Part shown: positions 51,866 through 60,904 of the stretch, piece after piece | Layout: every line of letters starts with the position of its first letter | Position numbering within the stretch: the first letter of the stretch is position 1 | Assembly: GCF_900129825.1 (NCBI RefSeq) | Contig: NZ_FQWZ01000001.1 | Location: forward strand, 558,001 to 622,000 | Length of the DNA: 64,000 nucleotides | Source: Hydrocarboniphaga daqingensis | GTDB lineage: Bacteria; Pseudomonadota; Gammaproteobacteria; Nevskiales; Nevskiaceae | Direction of reading: 5' to 3' | Program-made: the position numbers and the translations under genes | Notes under the pieces: generated by a model | What the model saw: only the letters and a program-made list of their open reading frames with translations | Database searches by the model: none | What the model was told of the DNA's origin: nothing

Positions 51866-52216
51866 TCAGATGCCGCGGAACACGAAGTAGACCGCGCCGA
51901 CCATGCACAGCGCCGCCCACAGAAAATCCAGGCGCAGCGGCTGCTTCATCACCACAACCAGAAACGGCACGAACACCAGCAGCGTGATCACCTCCTGCAT
52001 GATCTTCAGCTGCGGCAGGCTCAAGGTGCCGTAACCGATTCGGTTCGCTGGTACTTGCAGCAGGTATTCGAACAGCGCGATGCCCCAGCTGATCAGCGCC
52101 GCGATCAACCAGGGCTTGTCGCGCAGGTCCTTCAGATGGCCGTACCAGGCCATCGTCATGAAGATATTGGACAGCACCAGCAGGCCGGCCGTCTGACCGA
52201 CGATGGACCAGTTCAT
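51866..52216 (-). CDS. DMT-superfamily (DUF486) membrane protein
   Basis: Small inner-membrane protein of 116 residues with four helices, typical of DUF486. Features are FMTMAWYGHLKDLRDKP and ALFEYLLQVPANRIGY. Function unknown; it resembles half of an EamA-type transporter. The ATG at 52216 has a GGAG ribosome site and is preferred over a frame reaching back to 52288. It lies downstream of the BI-1 gene terminator and is convergent with tatD. Confidence 0.88.
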   Translation of the reverse strand: MNWSIVGQTAGLLVLSNIFMTMAWYGHLKDLRDKPWLIAALISWGIALFEYLLQVPANRIGYGTLSLPQLKIMQEVITLLVFVPFLVVVMKQPLRLDFLWAALCMVGAVYFVFRGI

Positions 52217-52253
52217 CGTGAGCTCCGTGTTGACGTGAGGCAGTCGACGCCGC

Positions 52254-52282
52254 AAACAAAAGGCCCCGCCGTAGCGGGGCCT
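52254..52282 (-). terminator. Intrinsic terminator after the BI-1 gene
   Basis: On the minus strand the stem AGGCCCCGC / GCGGGGCCT (9 bp, 4-nt loop) is followed by TTTGTTT, about 20 bp after the stop of the BI-1 protein. Confidence 0.85.
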
Positions 52283-52301
52283 CGTCACCAGCGGCAGGCG
52301 A

Positions 52302-53012
52302 TCAATCGTCGCTGTTGGCGTATCCGAGCAGCTGCAGCAAGCTGACGAACAGGTTGTAGATCGATAGATACAGGGACACGGTCGCGAGCACGTAGTTGGT
52401 TTCGCCGCCGTTGATGATGTCGCCGGTCTGATACAGGATCATGCCGCACATCAGCAGCGCGAACATCGCCGAGATCGCCAGCGACAGCGGCTGCAGGTAG
52501 ACGCCGAACAGCGAGGCCACCAGCAGGCCGATGCTGAGCACGAACGCCAGAATGATGCCGCCGACCAGGAAGCCGCGCATGAAGCTGAAGTCGCGACGCG
52601 TCTTGACCGCGTAGGCGGACAAGCCAAGGAAGATCGCACCGGTCAGGCCGAGCGCGGTCATCACCGTCTGCGTGCCGTTGGCCATCGCCATATAACGATT
52701 CAGGATCGGCCCCAGACCAAAGCCGAGCAGGCCGGTGACAGCGAACACGACCCAGATGCCCGCTTCCGAGTTGGCGGTGCGCGGCACAACAAACCACAAC
52801 AGCCCCATCGACACCAGCGAGCAGACCAGGCTGAGCCCATAGGGCGCGCCGATCGCCATCGACACCCCGGCCATCGCCGCGCTGAACAGCAGCGTCATCG
52901 ACAGCAGCAGATAGGTTTGACGCAGAACCTTGTGGGCCGAAATGGCCGAAACGCCTTGCCCGAATCCACCGATCGTGGACGGACTACGGTACTGGGTCGG
53001 TAGTTGCTTCAT
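52302..53012 (-). CDS. Bax inhibitor-1/YccA-family membrane protein
   Basis: Inner-membrane protein of 236 residues with seven helices, belonging to the BI-1 family (E. coli YccA and YbhL). The family pattern GLSAYAVKTRRDFSFMRGFL and the C-terminal YQTGDIINGGETNYVLATVSLY are visible. YccA modulates the FtsH protease; pH-gated calcium leak is known for others. I chose the ATG at 53012 (MKQLPTQYR), with a GGAGA site 8 nt upstream. Confidence 0.92.
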   Translation of the reverse strand: MKQLPTQYRSPSTIGGFGQGVSAISAHKVLRQTYLLLSMTLLFSAAMAGVSMAIGAPYGLSLVCSLVSMGLLWFVVPRTANSEAGIWVVFAVTGLLGFGLGPILNRYMAMANGTQTVMTALGLTGAIFLGLSAYAVKTRRDFSFMRGFLVGGIILAFVLSIGLLVASLFGVYLQPLSLAISAMFALLMCGMILYQTGDIINGGETNYVLATVSLYLSIYNLFVSLLQLLGYANSDD

Positions 53013-53191
53013 GACATCGTCTCCAAAGCTGGCCAAGTGGCAGATGGGGCCGGACGCTCGAGGTCCGGACTCAGCGGCAGTCTAGCAGCCGGCACAGCGC
53101 CGTACTGCCGAGACCCATAGACCATGGTGGCAGCTCGCAGTTCATCAAGACGCCCGCGCTGCGACAGTAGACGCGGGCGATCGACGGCGGG

Positions 53192-53812
53192 TTAGAACGG
53201 GATCAGCGACCGCTTCAGCGTGTAGTGCAGATAGCCGATGCTGGCGCCCGCGCGCAAACCGACGCCGGTGCGGATTGGGGCCAGCGTAATCTCGCCGCTG
53301 CGCTGATAGTTCACCCCGATGCCGCCAACGACATACAGGCTGCCGTCCACACCGGGAAAACGCTGCAGCATCTGGTCGGTGGTGCGCAGGTTGTAGACCA
53401 GCGTGAACACCTTGCTCGCGTTGCCGCCGAAATCCCAGCCGGCCGACGGTCCCTGCCAGAACAACGGCAGACCGCCGCCGCCCTTGTAGTTCAGCGTGCC
53501 CTTGCCGTAGCGCAAGCCGACGATGATGGCGCCGCTGCCCTCTTCACCCAGGATGTAGGCGTTGGGTTGGCCCTGCTCGGCAAAGACCTTCTCGATGGCC
53601 TTGGCCAGACCCTCGGTCGTGGCGCCGAAGAAGTCGCGGCCCTTGGATACGATCTCCTCGGCGCTGTAGGTGTCCTGGCTGACCGGCTGGCCAGCGGCAC
53701 GGGACGGCTCGTCCGACGGTGATTCGACCGGAACCGGATCCGACTGCGCACCGGCCACCACGGCCGCGCACACCAACACCGTCGACATCACGGCCAGCAT
53801 CAGCTGTCTCAT
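53192..53812 (-). CDS. DUF1134 (EipA-like) exported protein
   Basis: Exported protein of 206 residues. A Sec signal ends near GAQSD. The mature region has a Pro-rich linker, then the DUF1134 domain from about residue 50 (YSAEEIVSKGRDFFGATTEGLAKAI). EipA of Brucella is a periplasmic beta-barrel-like protein needed for envelope integrity; the family is best known from alphaproteobacteria. GGGAGC upstream supports the ATG at 53812 rather than a longer frame from 53899. It is divergent from the LuxR gene. Confidence 0.85.
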   Translation of the reverse strand: MRQLMLAVMSTVLVCAAVVAGAQSDPVPVESPSDEPSRAAGQPVSQDTYSAEEIVSKGRDFFGATTEGLAKAIEKVFAEQGQPNAYILGEEGSGAIIVGLRYGKGTLNYKGGGGLPLFWQGPSAGWDFGGNASKVFTLVYNLRTTDQMLQRFPGVDGSLYVVGGIGVNYQRSGEITLAPIRTGVGLRAGASIGYLHYTLKRSLIPF

Positions 53813-53954
53813 TGAAGAAGCTCCCAAAAAAAGGTGGCTCAGTCTTTCCTCGACGGATGAGCGCCGACTGAACATGCGGCAGCGCTGGTAAGGCTTCATA
53901 CAGCCGCCAGTGCGCTGTTACATTGTCGCACCGCCGACAACAGAAGGAGATCCG

Positions 53955-54953
53955 GTGCAGGCAGCCGCGCAGACGCCTCAAGCCACGGACCCCGCCGACC
54001 TGGTCGTTGATCGCTATATCGCCCGTCTGTATCGATCCGGGCTCGCGGTTCCGCCGGAGCGTTATCGCGCTTGGGCGCTGGAGACGCTGGCGCGGGTGAT
54101 CCCACACGATGGAGCGCTATGGGGAAGCGGTAGCGCTGCGCTCGGTCGGTTCTACACGCGCACCGTCGTCGGTCTGCCGGAAGAGTTTCCGTCACAGTTG
54201 GAAGCCACCCACCAGATCAACCCCTTGCTGCCGAGGATCATGGCCAACCTGGAGCGGCCGGTGGATATGGCCAGCGTGCTGTCGGACGAGGCGTTCCATC
54301 AGACTGAGGTCTACCGGCGCGTGTTCCAGCCGCTCGGGATCGAGCGGATTCTATCGACCGGCCATCTGGAGCGACGCAGCGGGCTCTACAGCCTGGTCAC
54401 GCTGTACCGTCGCAATCCGGACGAGCAGTTCACCGATCAGGAAAAGGAATGGCAGCGGCGCATCACGTTCCATTTGTTCAACGCCGCATCGCATGTGTTC
54501 TTCGTCCATGAGTTGCATCGCAGCGATCGGCCGCCGGGCAGCGGTGCCGCCGTTGTGGACAGCGCAGGCCAGTTCCACGAAGCGCAGCCGCGCTTTCTCG
54601 ATCTGCTCGAAACCCACTACCCCGATCCGCAGCGGCCGCAAGCGCTGCCGTTCGCACTACCCGAAGTCGGTAGCAGCGGCTTGATCGGCGGGCTTGGCGT
54701 CAAGTGCGAAGCCTTGGGTGATCTGTACTTGATTCATATCTGGACGGCGGGCCCGCTGGACCGGCTGACCGTCCGCGAGCGCGAAGTGGTCAACGCCGTG
54801 GCACAGGGCCTGTCGTTCAAGCAGGCCGCCAAGAAAATCGGTGTCGCGCCGTCGACGGTTGCCAATCATCTGTACCGGGTCTATCGCAAGCTCGGCGTCT
54901 GCAGCCGCACCGAACTGGCCACCTTGGTCCACCCGAGCGACCGCCCGTCCTGA
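53955..54953 (+). CDS. LuxR-family transcriptional regulator with a large N-terminal sensor region
   Basis: Protein of 332 residues. The C-terminal LuxR helix-turn-helix covers about 270-330 (LTVREREVVNAVAQGLSFKQ and APSTVANHLYRVYRKLGV). The N-terminal 260 residues do not resemble an autoinducer-binding domain or a REC domain that I recognise, and may be PAS/GAF-like. The GTG at 53955 is preceded by AAGGAGA at good spacing and is preferred over an upstream GTG at 53910. Confidence 0.85.
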   Translation: MQAAAQTPQATDPADLVVDRYIARLYRSGLAVPPERYRAWALETLARVIPHDGALWGSGSAALGRFYTRTVVGLPEEFPSQLEATHQINPLLPRIMANLERPVDMASVLSDEAFHQTEVYRRVFQPLGIERILSTGHLERRSGLYSLVTLYRRNPDEQFTDQEKEWQRRITFHLFNAASHVFFVHELHRSDRPPGSGAAVVDSAGQFHEAQPRFLDLLETHYPDPQRPQALPFALPEVGSSGLIGGLGVKCEALGDLYLIHIWTAGPLDRLTVREREVVNAVAQGLSFKQAAKKIGVAPSTVANHLYRVYRKLGVCSRTELATLVHPSDRPS

Positions 54954-54960
54954 ACGCCGC

Positions 54961-55431
54961 TCAGGCGCGATGGTAGGGATGCCCGGCCAGCAGCGTCGTC
55001 GCGCGGTAGATCTGCTCGGCGATCAGCACGCGCACCAGCGCGTGCGGCAAGGTCAGCGGTGACAGCGACCATTTCTGGTCGGCGCGCCGGATCACGTCGG
55101 GCGCGTGGCCGTCGGGCCCGCCGATCAGCAGTGCCACATCGCGGCCGTCGAGTTGCCAGCGTCGCAGCTGCTCGGCCAGATCAGTGCTGCTCCAAGCGGC
55201 GCCGCGCTCGTCCAGCGCAACGGTGCGCATGCCGTCGGCCACGGCCTTGAGCACGCGCTCGCCCTCCTGCTGGCGTGCCCGGGGAATGTCAGCGTTCTTG
55301 CCGCGCACCGCCAGCGGAATCTCGACCAAGTCGAGCCGCACTTCGCGCGGCAAGCGTTTGACGTAGTCGTCGAATCCGGCCTGCACCCAGTCCGGCATGC
55401 GGCCACCGACTGCGATCAAGCGCAGACGCAT
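54961..55431 (-). CDS. rlmH: 23S rRNA (pseudouridine-1915-N3)-methyltransferase RlmH
   Basis: SPOUT methyltransferase of 156 residues that makes m3-pseudouridine 1915 in helix 69 of 23S rRNA. The SAM loop FLIGG-type block appears as [10 protein letters not shown], and the C-terminal [17 protein letters not shown] knot is intact. Last gene of holA-proA-nadD-rsfS-rlmH, convergent with luxR. Confidence 0.96.
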   Translation of the reverse strand: MRLRLIAVGGRMPDWVQAGFDDYVKRLPREVRLDLVEIPLAVRGKNADIPRARQQEGERVLKAVADGMRTVALDERGAAWSSTDLAEQLRRWQLDGRDVALLIGGPDGHAPDVIRRADQKWSLSPLTLPHALVRVLIAEQIYRATTLLAGHPYHRA

Positions 55432-55446
55432 GCCGGGCGGAGCCGC

Positions 55447-55797
55447 TCAGCCGTTGGCAACGCGCGAACGCGGCTCGCTCATGTCCCACAGCTTTTCGAG
55501 CTGGTAGAACGCGCGCGTCTGCGTCTGCATCACATGCACGACGACATCGCCGAGATCGACCAATGCCCATTCGCCTTCGTCGAGGCCTTCGATGCCGAGA
55601 ACCGGATGGCCGGCTTCGCGCACCGTGTCATAGACATGGCGTGCCAGCGACACGACATGTCGGTTCGATGTTCCCGTGCAGATCATCATCACGTCGGTGA
55701 TCGTGGTCAGCCCACGGACGTCGAGAATCTTCAGGTCGATGGCCTTGAGGTCTTCAAGGGCGCTGCGGGCGAGGTCAGTCAATGGCGGGTTCTTCAT
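55447..55797 (-). CDS. rsfS: Ribosomal silencing factor RsfS
   Basis: Binds ribosomal protein L14 and blocks subunit joining in slow growth. It has 116 residues; the RsfS pattern is DVMMICTGTSNRHVVSLA and GEWALVDLGDVVVHVMQ. It overlaps the end of nadD by 23 bp and lies 15 bp before rlmH, a conserved trio. Confidence 0.96.
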   Translation of the reverse strand: MKNPPLTDLARSALEDLKAIDLKILDVRGLTTITDVMMICTGTSNRHVVSLARHVYDTVREAGHPVLGIEGLDEGEWALVDLGDVVVHVMQTQTRAFYQLEKLWDMSEPRSRVANG

Positions 55798-56440
55798 CGT
55801 GTGTGAGAAGGCTGATGTCCTTATGGGTGAATGAAGCGATCACGGACTCGGGAACGAGCCCGCGGACGGAACGGCCCGCCTTGAGCAGACGGCGGACGCG
55901 GGTGGAAGAAATCGCCAGCGGCGGAATGTGGGCCGACAGCCACAGGCCGGCCGGCTGCATATGCAATTGATCGATCTGCGCAGCCCGACGCCCTCGCAGA
56001 TGCGCAACCAGCTCGGGTGCCGGCGCTGGCGGCTCATACGGACGCTCGACGAACACCAGATGCGCCAGATCGCTGATCTCGCGCCAGCGGTGCCAGGTGT
56101 GAAACTGGTTGGCGGCATCGTCGCCGAGCAACAACACCAATGGTCGCGTCGGATGCTCGTCTCGCAAACTCGCCAGCGTGTCGTAGGTGTAGCTGGGGCC
56201 GGACCGACGCAGTTCGCGATCGTCGGCTACCAACGACGGCTCGTGCTGCAAGGCCAAGCGGACCCAGTCCATACGCCGTTCGGCGCTGACTTGCGGGCGG
56301 TCGCGATGCGGAGGCTGCGCGCTCGGAATCACGTGCACGAGCGCAAGGCCTAGACGCTCCTTGAGTTCCAGCGCCAGACGCAGATGCCCGTTGTGCAGCG
56401 GCGCGAACGTACCGCCAAAAATGCCGAGCGCGGTGTTCAG
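55775..56440 (-). CDS. nadD: Nicotinate-nucleotide adenylyltransferase, apparent CTG start
   Basis: Adenylates nicotinate mononucleotide in NAD synthesis. The frame opens after a TGA at about 56490 and contains no ATG, GTG or TTG before the essential N-terminal motif GIFGGTFAPLHNGHL. The best start is CTG at 56440 (LNTALGIFGG), preceded by GGAG eight bases upstream, giving 221 residues, the usual length. The HxGH motif is intact, but the D of GTFDP is Ala. The C-terminal ISSTRVRRLL phosphate motif is also intact. A shorter ATG/GTG product would lack the nucleotide site. Confidence 0.88.
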   Translation of the reverse strand: MNTALGIFGGTFAPLHNGHLRLALELKERLGLALVHVIPSAQPPHRDRPQVSAERRMDWVRLALQHEPSLVADDRELRRSGPSYTYDTLASLRDEHPTRPLVLLLGDDAANQFHTWHRWREISDLAHLVFVERPYEPPAPAPELVAHLRGRRAAQIDQLHMQPAGLWLSAHIPPLAISSTRVRRLLKAGRSVRGLVPESVIASFTHKDISLLTHDEEPAID

Positions 56441-56499
56441 CGCAGCCGCTCCGGGCCGGTGGCCGTCATCAGCGGCCAGGCCCTGCGGTCATCGCCCGC

Positions 56500-57795
56500 T
56501 CAACGTACGTTGCCATCACCGAGCACAACCCACTTCTGCGACGTCAGGCCTTCGAGCCCGACCGGGCCACGAGCGTGGAACTTGTCGGTGCTGATGCCGA
56601 TTTCGGCACCCAGTCCGTATTCGTAGCCGTCGGCGAACCGGGTCGAGGCATTGACCATGACCGACGACGAATCGACTTCGCGCAGGAAGCGGCGCGCGCG
56701 GGTGTAGTTTTCGGTGACGATCGCATCGGTGTGAGCCGATCCGTAGCGGGAGATGTGGTCGATCGCCGCATCAAGCCCGTCGACGATCTTCACGGCCAGC
56801 ACCGGCGCGAGGTATTCCTCGCTCCAGTCGGCATCGGTCGCGGGCCGCGCTTCGGACACCAAGCGGCGCGTGCGCTCGCAGCCGCGCAATTCGACGCCGG
56901 CTTCACGATAAATCTGCGCCAGCTTCGGCAGCACGCGGTCGGCAATCGGCGCATCGACCAGCAGCGTTTCCATCGTGTTGCAGGTACCGTAGCGCTGCGT
57001 CTTGGCGTTGACGCAGATCGGGATCGCCTTGTCCAAATCCGCATCGGCGTCGATGAACACATGGCAGACGCCGTCGAGATGCTTGATCACCGGCACTCGC
57101 GCCCCGTTTGATACCGCGGCGACCAGCCCCTTGCCACCGCGCGGGATCACCACGTCGATGTACTCGGGCATCGACACCATCGCGCCGACAGCACTGCGAT
57201 CGGTGATCGTCAGCACTTGCACCGCATCTTCGGGCAGGCCGGCATCACGCAGTGCGCGCTGGATGCAGCGCGCGATCGCCTGGTTGCTGTTCATCGCCTC
57301 GGAGCCGCCGCGCAGAATCGCGGCATTACCGGACTTCAGGCACAGGCTGGCCGCGTCGGCCGTCACATTCGGGCGCGACTCATAGATGATGCCCACCACG
57401 CCCAGCGGCACGCGCATCCGTCCGACCTGAATACCGGAGGGACGCAGCTTCATATCGGTCATCTCGCCGATCGGGTCGGGCAAGGCCGCCACTTGGCGCA
57501 CACCGTCGGCCATCGCATCGATGCGGGCGTCGTTGAGTTCCAGTCGCTCAAGCATCGCCGCGTCGAGCTTGGCCGCGCGACCGGCACGCATATCTTCGGC
57601 GTTCGCGGCGAGGATCGCCTTGCGTTCATCGAGCAGCAGCTGGGCCAACGCAAACAAGGCGGCGTTCTTGGTGCCGGTATCGGCACGCGCTACGTGACGG
57701 GCCGCACCTCGAGCCCGCTCACCGCGTTCGCGCATGTAGTTCAGCACCTCTTCCGGTGAGGTTTTGCCTGCCTTGTTGGCGACCTGCGCGTTCAT
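56500..57795 (-). CDS. proA: Gamma-glutamyl phosphate reductase
   Basis: NADPH-dependent reductase of 431 residues in proline synthesis. The catalytic Cys is in [13 protein letters not shown], the NADP region is [11 protein letters not shown], and the C-terminal [17 protein letters not shown] end is present ([13 protein letters not shown]). Its ATG lies inside the holA stop (ATGA, 57792-57795). It stands between holA and nadD as in some pseudomonads. proB is not in view. Confidence 0.96.
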   Translation of the reverse strand: MNAQVANKAGKTSPEEVLNYMRERGERARGAARHVARADTGTKNAALFALAQLLLDERKAILAANAEDMRAGRAAKLDAAMLERLELNDARIDAMADGVRQVAALPDPIGEMTDMKLRPSGIQVGRMRVPLGVVGIIYESRPNVTADAASLCLKSGNAAILRGGSEAMNSNQAIARCIQRALRDAGLPEDAVQVLTITDRSAVGAMVSMPEYIDVVIPRGGKGLVAAVSNGARVPVIKHLDGVCHVFIDADADLDKAIPICVNAKTQRYGTCNTMETLLVDAPIADRVLPKLAQIYREAGVELRGCERTRRLVSEARPATDADWSEEYLAPVLAVKIVDGLDAAIDHISRYGSAHTDAIVTENYTRARRFLREVDSSSVMVNASTRFADGYEYGLGAEIGISTDKFHARGPVGLEGLTSQKWVVLGDGNVR

Positions 57796-58838
57796 GCTCG
57801 TTGACTGCTGCCTGTGGTGGTGAGACGGGGCGCCGCGCCAGCGGCGGCCATGAGCAATGTTAGCAACTCTTCCCAGGCCTGTTCCTTGCCCCCGGTGGAC
57901 TTGGCGAGTTGGTCGATCAGCGCAGTCTTGCGCATCCAGCCGTAGATCTGCGGGAGCCGGGTGCGGCGCAGCGCCTTGTGGTACGGCGCCTGCCGCGGGC
58001 GCGGCACATAAGCGGCCTCGCAGGCACGCTGTACATCGCCACTGCTGGCGAAGGCGGTCTGCACGTTGGCCCATTGGCGCAGGCCGTAGGTCAGCGCACC
58101 AAGCAGTTCGAGCACCTCGACGCCCTCCTCGCGCAAATGCGACAGGCTGCGGACGACGCCGCTGGCATCGCCAGCCAGCATGCGCTCGGTCAGATCGAAC
58201 GCGTCGAAGCGGGCACTGTCGGCAACGGCCTCACGCACCTGGTCGACGCCGATCGTCCTGCCGGGAAACAGCAGCGACAACTTGGCGATGTCCTGCGCTG
58301 CCGCCAGCGTGTTGCCCTCGGTCCGCTCGGCCAGCAGTTGCAGTGCATCGGCGTCAGCGATCAGTCCGGCCGCACGGATGCGCTCATCGAGCCAGCCGGC
58401 AAACTCGCCGCTGGCGATCGGCCAGGCATAGACGCTGGCGCCAGCGCCTTCGAGCGCGGCGAACCACGCGGAATTTCGTTGCTTGGTCTCCAGGGGTCCG
58501 CAAACGACCAGAAACAGCACATCCTGCGGCGGCTGTTCGGCCAGCTTTTGCAGCACGGCAGCGCCCTCGGTGCCCGGCGCGCCGTTGGGCATCCGGAGCT
58601 CGACGATGCGCAGGCTGGCAAACAACGACAGGCTGCCGCAGGCCTGGCTGACGCGCGACCAATCGAAGCTGCGGTCGACGTCGAGCACCTCGCGCTCGCT
58701 ATAGCCGCGCTGGCGCGCGGCGGCACGGATCTGGTCCAGCGTTTCCTGGATCAACAACGGCTCGTCGCCGGCAACGACGTAGACCGGCGCGAGCGTTCGG
58801 GACAGATGGGCGGAGACCTGCGCGGGATTGAGCTTCAT
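57792..58838 (-). CDS. holA: DNA polymerase III delta subunit
   Basis: Clamp-loader subunit of 348 residues that opens the sliding clamp. The AAA-like N-terminal region lacks a P-loop, as expected for delta, and begins [13 protein letters not shown]. The [17 protein letters not shown] and [13 protein letters not shown] regions match HolA. It appears to be first in this operon: a terminator of the next gene lies 64 bp upstream, and lptE and leuS, often placed before holA, are absent. Confidence 0.95.
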   Translation of the reverse strand: MKLNPAQVSAHLSRTLAPVYVVAGDEPLLIQETLDQIRAAARQRGYSEREVLDVDRSFDWSRVSQACGSLSLFASLRIVELRMPNGAPGTEGAAVLQKLAEQPPQDVLFLVVCGPLETKQRNSAWFAALEGAGASVYAWPIASGEFAGWLDERIRAAGLIADADALQLLAERTEGNTLAAAQDIAKLSLLFPGRTIGVDQVREAVADSARFDAFDLTERMLAGDASGVVRSLSHLREEGVEVLELLGALTYGLRQWANVQTAFASSGDVQRACEAAYVPRPRQAPYHKALRRTRLPQIYGWMRKTALIDQLAKSTGGKEQAWEELLTLLMAAAGAAPRLTTTGSSQRA

Positions 58839-58901
58839 ACCCGCATTGTCCCAGACCGGCCGACTCCTGGCACCCGCCCGGCGGCGCCGGACGACAAACG
58901 C

Positions 58902-58932
58902 AAAAATACGGCCGGACACAGGCCCGGCCGTA
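58902..58932 (-). terminator. Intrinsic terminator after the DUF1302 gene
   Basis: On the minus strand TACGGCCGG / CCGGCCGTA (9-bp stem, 8-nt loop) is followed by TTTTT, 92 bp after the DUF1302 stop. It separates the lipase operon from holA. Confidence 0.85.
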
Positions 58933-59024
58933 CGCAGGATGAGAGGCCCTGCGACAAGGGGTTGGGCACCAGCGGGCCGGGCTGATGGGGCCCGGTCCGC
59001 CGGCGTCGCAACCTTGTGACCGCC

Positions 59025-60854
59025 TTAGAACGAGTAAGCGATGCTCGCGTCCAGGTAGTCGCGGTCGGCCAGCAGGTTCTGCCGATTGCCACCGAAGTAG
59101 TTGACGTAGCCGACGCTGCCGCTCCAAGCCGCGTGGTATGTCCAGCCCACCGAGACACTGACCAGGCGCCGGCCTTCGACGAAGTTACCGATCGGCGTCG
59201 GCGTATAGCCGTGCAAGTCGTGGTCGAAGCGGATCGTCGGGTTCAGCGCCACAGCGCCGATGGCGTTGTTGTAGCTCAGACGTGCCAGCAGCTTGTAGCC
59301 ATACGATGCAGACGTGGCGTAGCTGTTGGTTTCGAACGGCAGATCATCGCGACCGTCCGGATCGTTCGGGTTGACCTTGCCGCGATTGACCACGAAGCCG
59401 GCACGCGACGGACCGTCGGTTGCCGGGTCGTAACCCGGCAAGAACGTGCCGGGTGCGTCGTAACGCAGCTCGTTGGCCGACGGCAGACCGTGGATGTAGT
59501 CGTAGGCGAATTCGGCGACCAGGATCGTCTGGTCGTTGAACAGCCATGGCGTCGGGCCGAGCAGCCGGCTGATCGAGAAGTCGAACTGCGACACGTCGTG
59601 ACGGCGATAACCGCGCAGCGGCTGGCTGCCCGAGGCCCCGCCGAGCACCGGGTTGAGCTGGCTCGGAATGCCCAGACCGGTCAACAGGATTTCGACGTCG
59701 TCGATCTGCAGCGGCTGTCCGACCTTGTAGCTGTACTCACCCTGCAGCGCCAGGCCCAGCGGCAAGGTCGAGCTGAACGACATGCCGTACATGCGGATGT
59801 CTTCGGGGTACTCGACGAAATAGTTACTGCCGAACGGGCGCAGTGGTTCGGCGCCGGATGTACCGCTGATCAGCGGCGTGCGGCTGTGATAATTCGCCGC
59901 GTACAACGCCATGTCGATGCCGTTGAGCTGCGGGATGTAGAAGCGCAGCGCACCACCGTACTGGCCGCCGTCAGACGGATTGCGGTCGGCGACGCGTGGG
60001 ATCGTGCTGCCGATGTCGTTCTCGCCGGGGATCGCGAACGAAATGTTGGCGCGCGTGCCGCCGATACTGGCGAAGTCGTTGGTCGACAGATAGCCGCCGG
60101 CAACATCCGGGTCCGTGCGGCGCCACTCGAACTGGTAGAAGGCTTCGGCGCTGACGTTCTCGATCAGGTCGTAGCCGATGAACAGCATGCCGGCGGGGCG
60201 CACCACTTCGTCGATTTCGAAGCCGGGCACGCGCAGCTGGTTGGCGTCAGCGGCGACCAAACTGTTCAAGCCGTTTTGCACCAGCGTCGACTCGCCCCAG
60301 TTCAGGATCTGCCGACCGAGCTTGTAGGTCAGCGTGCGATCGAACACCTGATTGCTGCCGTAGACGTACGCGTCGAGCAAGTCGAAGTCGTTACCCAGAT
60401 GATTGCGCACGTCCTGGGTGCGCTGCTGGTACTCGGACGTCGGCGCTTCTTTGCCCGGACGGCCGTAGTTGTCCGGGTTGAAGTAGCGCTTGTTCTTCTG
60501 CGTGTGGTCGTACAGGTAGCTGCCGCGAACAAACACGCCGTAGTTGCCGTACGTCAGTGTCGCGTCACTGGTCAGCTTGAGCACCGAGGCGACCATGTCG
60601 CCACGATCCCAAGCCAAGTTGCCGTCGTCGTTGTTGGTCGAATACGCCTCGCCACCGTTGCTGATGCCGATGTTGCGCTCGTCCGGCCTGCCCATGCGCC
60701 ACGCGGCACCGGCCGTCAGCTTGCTGTCGACGCGCAGTTCGACGCCGTGTCCGGGTTCGAACTCCAATGCTTGCGCCAGCGGCGCCCAGATGCAGCCAAA
60801 GCTCGCAGCCGCCACGGCCAGCGCGGTCTTGCGGATCAGATTGATGCCGTTCAT
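59025..60854 (-). CDS. DUF1302 outer-membrane protein
   Basis: Predicted outer-membrane channel of 609 residues. The signal peptide ends near AQALE (about 29). The rest has many amphipathic strands and a C-terminal ending DASIAYSF with the final Phe typical of barrels. DUF1302 proteins are reported beside DUF1329 proteins and hydrophobic-substrate degradation genes and may import lipids or steroids. The ATG at 60854 has an AAGGA site. It starts 50 bp after the lipase gene, so lipase and barrel form a two-gene operon ended by a terminator. Confidence 0.88.
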   Translation of the reverse strand: MNGINLIRKTALAVAAASFGCIWAPLAQALEFEPGHGVELRVDSKLTAGAAWRMGRPDERNIGISNGGEAYSTNNDDGNLAWDRGDMVASVLKLTSDATLTYGNYGVFVRGSYLYDHTQKNKRYFNPDNYGRPGKEAPTSEYQQRTQDVRNHLGNDFDLLDAYVYGSNQVFDRTLTYKLGRQILNWGESTLVQNGLNSLVAADANQLRVPGFEIDEVVRPAGMLFIGYDLIENVSAEAFYQFEWRRTDPDVAGGYLSTNDFASIGGTRANISFAIPGENDIGSTIPRVADRNPSDGGQYGGALRFYIPQLNGIDMALYAANYHSRTPLISGTSGAEPLRPFGSNYFVEYPEDIRMYGMSFSSTLPLGLALQGEYSYKVGQPLQIDDVEILLTGLGIPSQLNPVLGGASGSQPLRGYRRHDVSQFDFSISRLLGPTPWLFNDQTILVAEFAYDYIHGLPSANELRYDAPGTFLPGYDPATDGPSRAGFVVNRGKVNPNDPDGRDDLPFETNSYATSASYGYKLLARLSYNNAIGAVALNPTIRFDHDLHGYTPTPIGNFVEGRRLVSVSVGWTYHAAWSGSVGYVNYFGGNRQNLLADRDYLDASIAYSF

Positions 60855-60904
60855 GTGCCTGTCCTTTTGAGTGCGGGAGTCGTCGGTCGTCGGGTGTGCA
60901 TGCG

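Noticed and set aside
55775..56338. nadD starting at GTG near 56338 (187 residues)
   Set aside because: That product would lack the GTF..H.GH nucleotide site that is present just upstream in the same frame.
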